Shown one piece after another: positions 6,109 through 8,975 of a stretch of 8,975 bases of DNA (the stretch's first letter is position 1; each line of letters starts with the position of its first letter). The notes under the pieces are model-generated. The model worked only from the letters and a program-made list of their open reading frames with translations, had not been told where the DNA came from and searched no databases. The stretch is from the NCBI GenBank assembly GCA_017996595.1, contig JAGOGT010000032.1, forward strand, positions 1-8,975. The letters are read 5' to 3'. The stretch is from Candidatus Cloacimonadota bacterium (GTDB taxonomy: Bacteria > Cloacimonadota > Cloacimonadia > Cloacimonadales > Cloacimonadaceae). The position numbers were made by a program, and so were the translations under genes.

Positions 6109-7323
6109 CTATGTTGTCTGTTTATTTTGTTTATCTTGTTGTTTTATAATCTTTTGCTGCAGCCGGTTCTGTCTCTTTTGCAGCAGGGCAAGGGCCTTGG
6201 AATCCACCAAAGGACGCGACAGCAGATATTGCTCCAGGCGCTTGCTGGTTTCCAAAGCCGTTGTATAGTCTTTTTGATAGTTTTCCTGCAGCTTGCATAG
6301 CTCCAGCATGCCGATGCGAGAAGCCAGTCCGGAGGCTATTTCAAAAGAATCAAGCGCTGCCTCAAAGTCCTTTTCCTGTTTGTAAAGCAGGCCCAGATCG
6401 GTGGTGATCTCCGCAGTCACCATCCCCGTGGCCAGCAGATCGATGAGGATGCGTTTGGCGGTTTCAGGTTGCTTCTGGCTGAGGTAAAGCCTGGCCAAGG
6501 CGTGATAATCGATGCGAATATCGAAACCACTTGGCGGTGGATAGGCGGTGCTATTGCAGATCAAGGCCAGTAAAGCCCCGGTATGCAGGATGTCATGATG
6601 ATTGTGCACAAAGATGCGACGGATAAGCTCAGGATCGCCACTCATAAGGTAGTGGAAATAGGTTTGGGGGATGTCGCCGCCCTCTATGTCCAGTTCTTTA
6701 TCGCGGATATGCCCCAGAATGTAGAATTCGATGGTCTCCAGGGCGCAAGAGGGAAGCTTGTTTTTCCAGAGCCGGCGCGCGATATGCAGCAAGTCCAGAT
6801 GTTCCATCTGCCGGATATTCAGCCAGATTTGATGGTAAAGCAGCCGTGATTCCAGCACGGGAACGTCGAAAGTCTTGCCATTGAAGGTTACTAAAAGGGA
6901 CTTTGTTTTCAGCAATTCCATAATCCGGTCGAAGGAATTGATCTCGGCATCGGGATCGGGCAGAAACACTTGCTCCACAATGTATTGTCCCTGCTCAAAG
7001 TAACCCAGCCCGATCATGAAGGCAAAGATGCCCCCACGGCCCAGTCCCGTGGTTTCCAGATCAAATACCAGGATATCTTCCAGAGACCTGGCTTTGGTCT
7101 TATCCAGCCCTGCCCAGTTCAGAATAACCTCGGGTATCTGCTCATAGGACAAGGGGATATTGTCGATCTCGGTGAACATGGGATAGGCCTTGCGGGTGAT
7201 ATAGCAGGGATTATCCGGGTGAGAGCTATATTCTCCCTCGATTGCCATCGCCAAAGCTTCCTTCAGCATGGCCTTAAGCTCCAGGGAAAACAGATCGCGA
7301 TCGTCGTTCATGTCTGGTGGCAT
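6109..7323 (-). CDS. YprB-like RNase H-fold exonuclease with TPR-like C-terminus
   Basis: The protein (404 residues) carries a DEDD-type RNase H-fold nuclease domain at about 83-255. The three exonuclease motifs are visible: FDLETTGLGRGG with Asp88 and Glu90, TFNGKTFDVPVLESR with Asp153, and HNHHDI with Asp244. The stretch HLDLLHIARRLWKNKL-PSCALETIE (175-199) is characteristic of the B. subtilis YprB family. Residues 270-370 look like TPR helices (YHALARLYLSQKQPETAKRIL, then LGLLYKQEKDFEAALDSFEIA). The last 25 residues are rich in Gln and Lys. The first 80 residues are unassigned. All four acidic residues are present, so activity on nucleic acid is likely, but no substrate is known to me. The ATG at 7323 follows the queE stop by 12 bases; an ATG at 7311 is an alternative, and neither has a clear Shine-Dalgarno. 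It lies between queE and ltaE in one operon. Confidence 0.85.
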   Translation of the reverse strand: MPPDMNDDRDLFSLELKAMLKEALAMAIEGEYSSHPDNPCYITRKAYPMFTEIDNIPLSYEQIPEVILNWAGLDKTKARSLEDILVFDLETTGLGRGGIFAFMIGLGYFEQGQYIVEQVFLPDPDAEINSFDRIMELLKTKSLLVTFNGKTFDVPVLESRLLYHQIWLNIRQMEHLDLLHIARRLWKNKLPSCALETIEFYILGHIRDKELDIEGGDIPQTYFHYLMSGDPELIRRIFVHNHHDILHTGALLALICNSTAYPPPSGFDIRIDYHALARLYLSQKQPETAKRILIDLLATGMVTAEITTDLGLLYKQEKDFEAALDSFEIASGLASRIGMLELCKLQENYQKDYTTALETSKRLEQYLLSRPLVDSKALALLQKRQNRLQQKIIKQQDKQNKQTT

Positions 7324-7335
7324 AGAATGATACAG

Positions 7336-7965
7336 CTACTTGAAATTAAGGAGTTTATGAAGCTGCAAGCTGAGCTTGGCTTCGATGCCGTCCTCCAGCA
7401 TCCAACCTGCAAGCTCCAGAGGATCGAGTAAAGACGGCACCGGAGAGAAGTGGATGGCCGCCACCTGGGGTTTATTAGCGGCGATAAAATCCCGCGCAAA
7501 GCGGTAATCAGGGTAGTTGGTGAGCACAAACTTCAGCTCATCATGCTTCTGTAAAAACTTCAGATTCCACTTCATAAAGCTATGTTGCATGCCGCTTCCG
7601 GGAGTTTTTACGTCCACAATCTTGATCACGTAGTCCGGCACCTCGCCCAGATACAGTGAACCATTGGTTTCCAGCAGCAGCTTATAATCTTCTTTATGCA
7701 GCGCTTCCATCAGGAATATTACTTCATCCTGATACAATGGTTCCCCGCCTGTAATCTCCACCAGCTTGCAAGCATGGCTTTTAATCTGCTCCATAATGCT
7801 GCTGATGCTCATCGAACGCCCTTTACCAAAGGCATAGGCTGTGTCGCAATAGCTGCAGCGCAGGTTGCATTCGGCCAGGCGGATGAAAACGCAAGGGTAG
7901 CCTGCATAGGTGGATTCCCCCTGCAGAGAGTAGAAGATTTCGCAGATATTTAAATGCTGTTCCAT
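7336..7965 (-). CDS. queE: 7-carboxy-7-deazaguanine synthase (radical SAM, QueE)
   Basis: QueE is the radical SAM enzyme that contracts 6-carboxy-tetrahydropterin to 7-carboxy-7-deazaguanine on the route to preQ0, preQ1 and queuosine in tRNA. The 209 residues match the family size. Visible marks are FYSLQGES (11-18), the SAM/[4Fe-4S] motif CNLRCSYC (Cys33, Cys37, Cys40) followed by DTAYAF, GGEPL (73-77, SAM binding), LLLETNGS, DVKTPGSG (118-125), and the C-terminal SPVPSLLDP and LQLHKLL typical of the family. The ATG at 7965 has AGGA about 7 bases upstream. No queC, queD or queF is visible here, so the rest of the pathway must lie elsewhere. The 55-base leader holds no recognisable preQ1 riboswitch. 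Downstream lies the exonuclease-like gene 12 bases away. Confidence 0.94.
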   Translation of the reverse strand: MEQHLNICEIFYSLQGESTYAGYPCVFIRLAECNLRCSYCDTAYAFGKGRSMSISSIMEQIKSHACKLVEITGGEPLYQDEVIFLMEALHKEDYKLLLETNGSLYLGEVPDYVIKIVDVKTPGSGMQHSFMKWNLKFLQKHDELKFVLTNYPDYRFARDFIAANKPQVAAIHFSPVPSLLDPLELAGWMLEDGIEAKLSLQLHKLLNFK

Positions 7966-8020
7966 AGGGATATCCTGCTAAACTTGGAGGAGCTTAGCTG
8001 TAGTTGCATCGTTACTGACA

Positions 8021-8975
8021 TCAAAAAGGCAGATAGGGAAAATCTTTATGGTAGCCCAATACGGCGTCGATCTGGTCATTCAGGTCGATAGGATCGCCGA
8101 TAACGAATTTCTCTTTATTGCCGGTGCGGAAGGTATTATAGTCATTTTCCGAAAGATTAAGCCGCTCCAGCCATTCGCTATCGCCGAATCGAGGCATGCC
8201 ATCCACCACCAGCAGCTTGATATTGGCCGCTTCCAGAGAGAAGAGATTCTCGAAGGGATCGCGATCCAGCTTGTCCAGCAGCAGCAGATTTTGGCAGTTG
8301 GTAGGATCCAGCGCGGCGAAGCTATCGGGCAGCATCAGCGCTCTGGCAGCATTAACCGTAGCCATCCGGAAAAGTTCCTGCCCCGCAATAGTGGGGAAAT
8401 GCTCTCTGATCTTGATGAATTCGGCGATCAGATTAATCCCTCCGGACATCGTGGAATCCGTCCCGATGCACACATTGGCCTTGTATTTAAGCGCTGCATC
8501 GATTTTTAAAGTCTCATTGATAAGGTAATAATTCGAACTGGGACACCAGCATATCGAAGCGCCAACCATGGCAATAGTGGCAATTTCTTCTGCGGAAAAG
8601 GCAATCCCATGGATCATCAGCGTGTTCTTTTGCAGCAGTTTACGGCGCACCAAATCCGCAAATTCCGCCTTGGTAACCCCGTCCGATCCTTCGCCCAAGT
8701 GAATAATAAAGGGCATTGCTCCCCGGGATAGCTGCAGTTCCTCTTCCGGAGTTCCCCCACCCCACCAGTTACCAAGGGTTATGGAATGGCACTGACGGAA
8801 CTTTTTGGGCACCACAACAGGCATGCTATCGTAATAGATATCCTTTTGTACGGGGGCATGATCGTGCACCACTCCACAGCCGGAAAAGAGGCTTTTATAA
8901 GCTCCAAGTTTCGCCAAAAGCAGCGAATTGGGCTCTTCCAGATTGAATTTGCCGTCATTATCCCAGAATTGACTG
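8021..8975 (-). CDS. Amidohydrolase-family deaminase/hydrolase (5' end cut by window)
   Basis: The frame is open to the right edge and encodes 317 visible residues ending at TGA (8023-8021). The first visible residues read SQFWDNDGKFNLEEPN; the TTG at 8917 is internal, so the true start lies outside. Motifs of the cytosine deaminase/chlorohydrolase (TRZ/ATZ, SAH deaminase-like) branch are visible: FIIHLGE (visible His92, normally HLAE, metal or substrate site), MIHGIAF (His122, metal), CWCPSSN, and GTDS (visible Asp173, catalytic metal ligand). The N-terminal His-x-His of this superfamily would lie beyond the edge. The region normally reading GxTTVxD is replaced by GCGVVHDHA. Such enzymes deaminate or dechlorinate purines, pyrimidines, triazines or adenosine derivatives; the substrate is not identifiable here. 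It lies 55 bases upstream of queE on the same strand, probably in the same transcript. Confidence 0.85.
   Translation of the reverse strand, partial: SQFWDNDGKFNLEEPNSLLLAKLGAYKSLFSGCGVVHDHAPVQKDIYYDSMPVVVPKKFRQCHSITLGNWWGGGTPEEELQLSRGAMPFIIHLGEGSDGVTKAEFADLVRRKLLQKNTLMIHGIAFSAEEIATIAMVGASICWCPSSNYYLINETLKIDAALKYKANVCIGTDSTMSGGINLIAEFIKIREHFPTIAGQELFRMATVNAARALMLPDSFAALDPTNCQNLLLLDKLDRDPFENLFSLEAANIKLLVVDGMPRFGDSEWLERLNLSENDYNTFRTGNKEKFVIGDPIDLNDQIDAVLGYHKDFPYLPF

Noticed and set aside
7966..8020. Possible preQ1 riboswitch before queE
   Set aside because: The 55-base leader lacks the C-rich loop and A-rich tail of a class I preQ1 aptamer and is too short for the larger classes.
8021..8917. 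TTG at 8917 as the amidohydrolase start
   Set aside because: The frame stays open to the window edge with protein-like sequence, and the superfamily needs an N-terminal metal-binding segment that lies upstream.

Overview
The window is a compact stretch of bacterial chromosome at roughly 50% GC, with eight genes and almost no spare DNA. Everything identifiable is housekeeping or central metabolism: non-mevalonate isoprenoid synthesis, a ThiS-type sulfur carrier, glycogen breakdown, threonine cleavage and 7-deazaguanine synthesis. I see no phage genes, transposase, CRISPR array, tRNA or rRNA. The gene set fits a free-living, probably anaerobic Gram-negative-type bacterium. I cannot name the phylum from the sequence; a candidate lineage such as Cloacimonadota is only a guess.

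Left part, + strand (1-2310). A tightly packed operon holds the 3' end of a ThiS/MoaD-like sulfur-carrier gene, then ispG, then two half-size CHR (ChrA family) membrane proteins. Start and stop codons overlap or nearly touch at every junction, which implies translational coupling.

Middle, - strand (2311-4764). A complete glycogen/maltodextrin phosphorylase gene (glgP) runs toward the first operon. The two stop codons abut with no spacer at all. Upstream of glgP is the only sizeable non-coding stretch (4765-5073). It contains three different perfect inverted repeats and a short tandem repeat.

Right part, - strand (5074-8975). A second operon-like series reads leftward: a 3'-proximal part of an amidohydrolase gene (cut by the window edge), queE, a YprB-like RNase H-fold exonuclease with a TPR-like tail, and a threonine aldolase. 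Gaps are 55, 12 and 9 bases. The last three genes are very likely co-transcribed. Their functions do not form one obvious pathway, although the amidohydrolase next to queE hints at purine or deazapurine chemistry.

I found no convincing undescribed multi-gene system. The observations most worth following are the hairpin cluster at 4882-5041, the uncharacterised RNase H/TPR protein, and the amidohydrolase beside queE.
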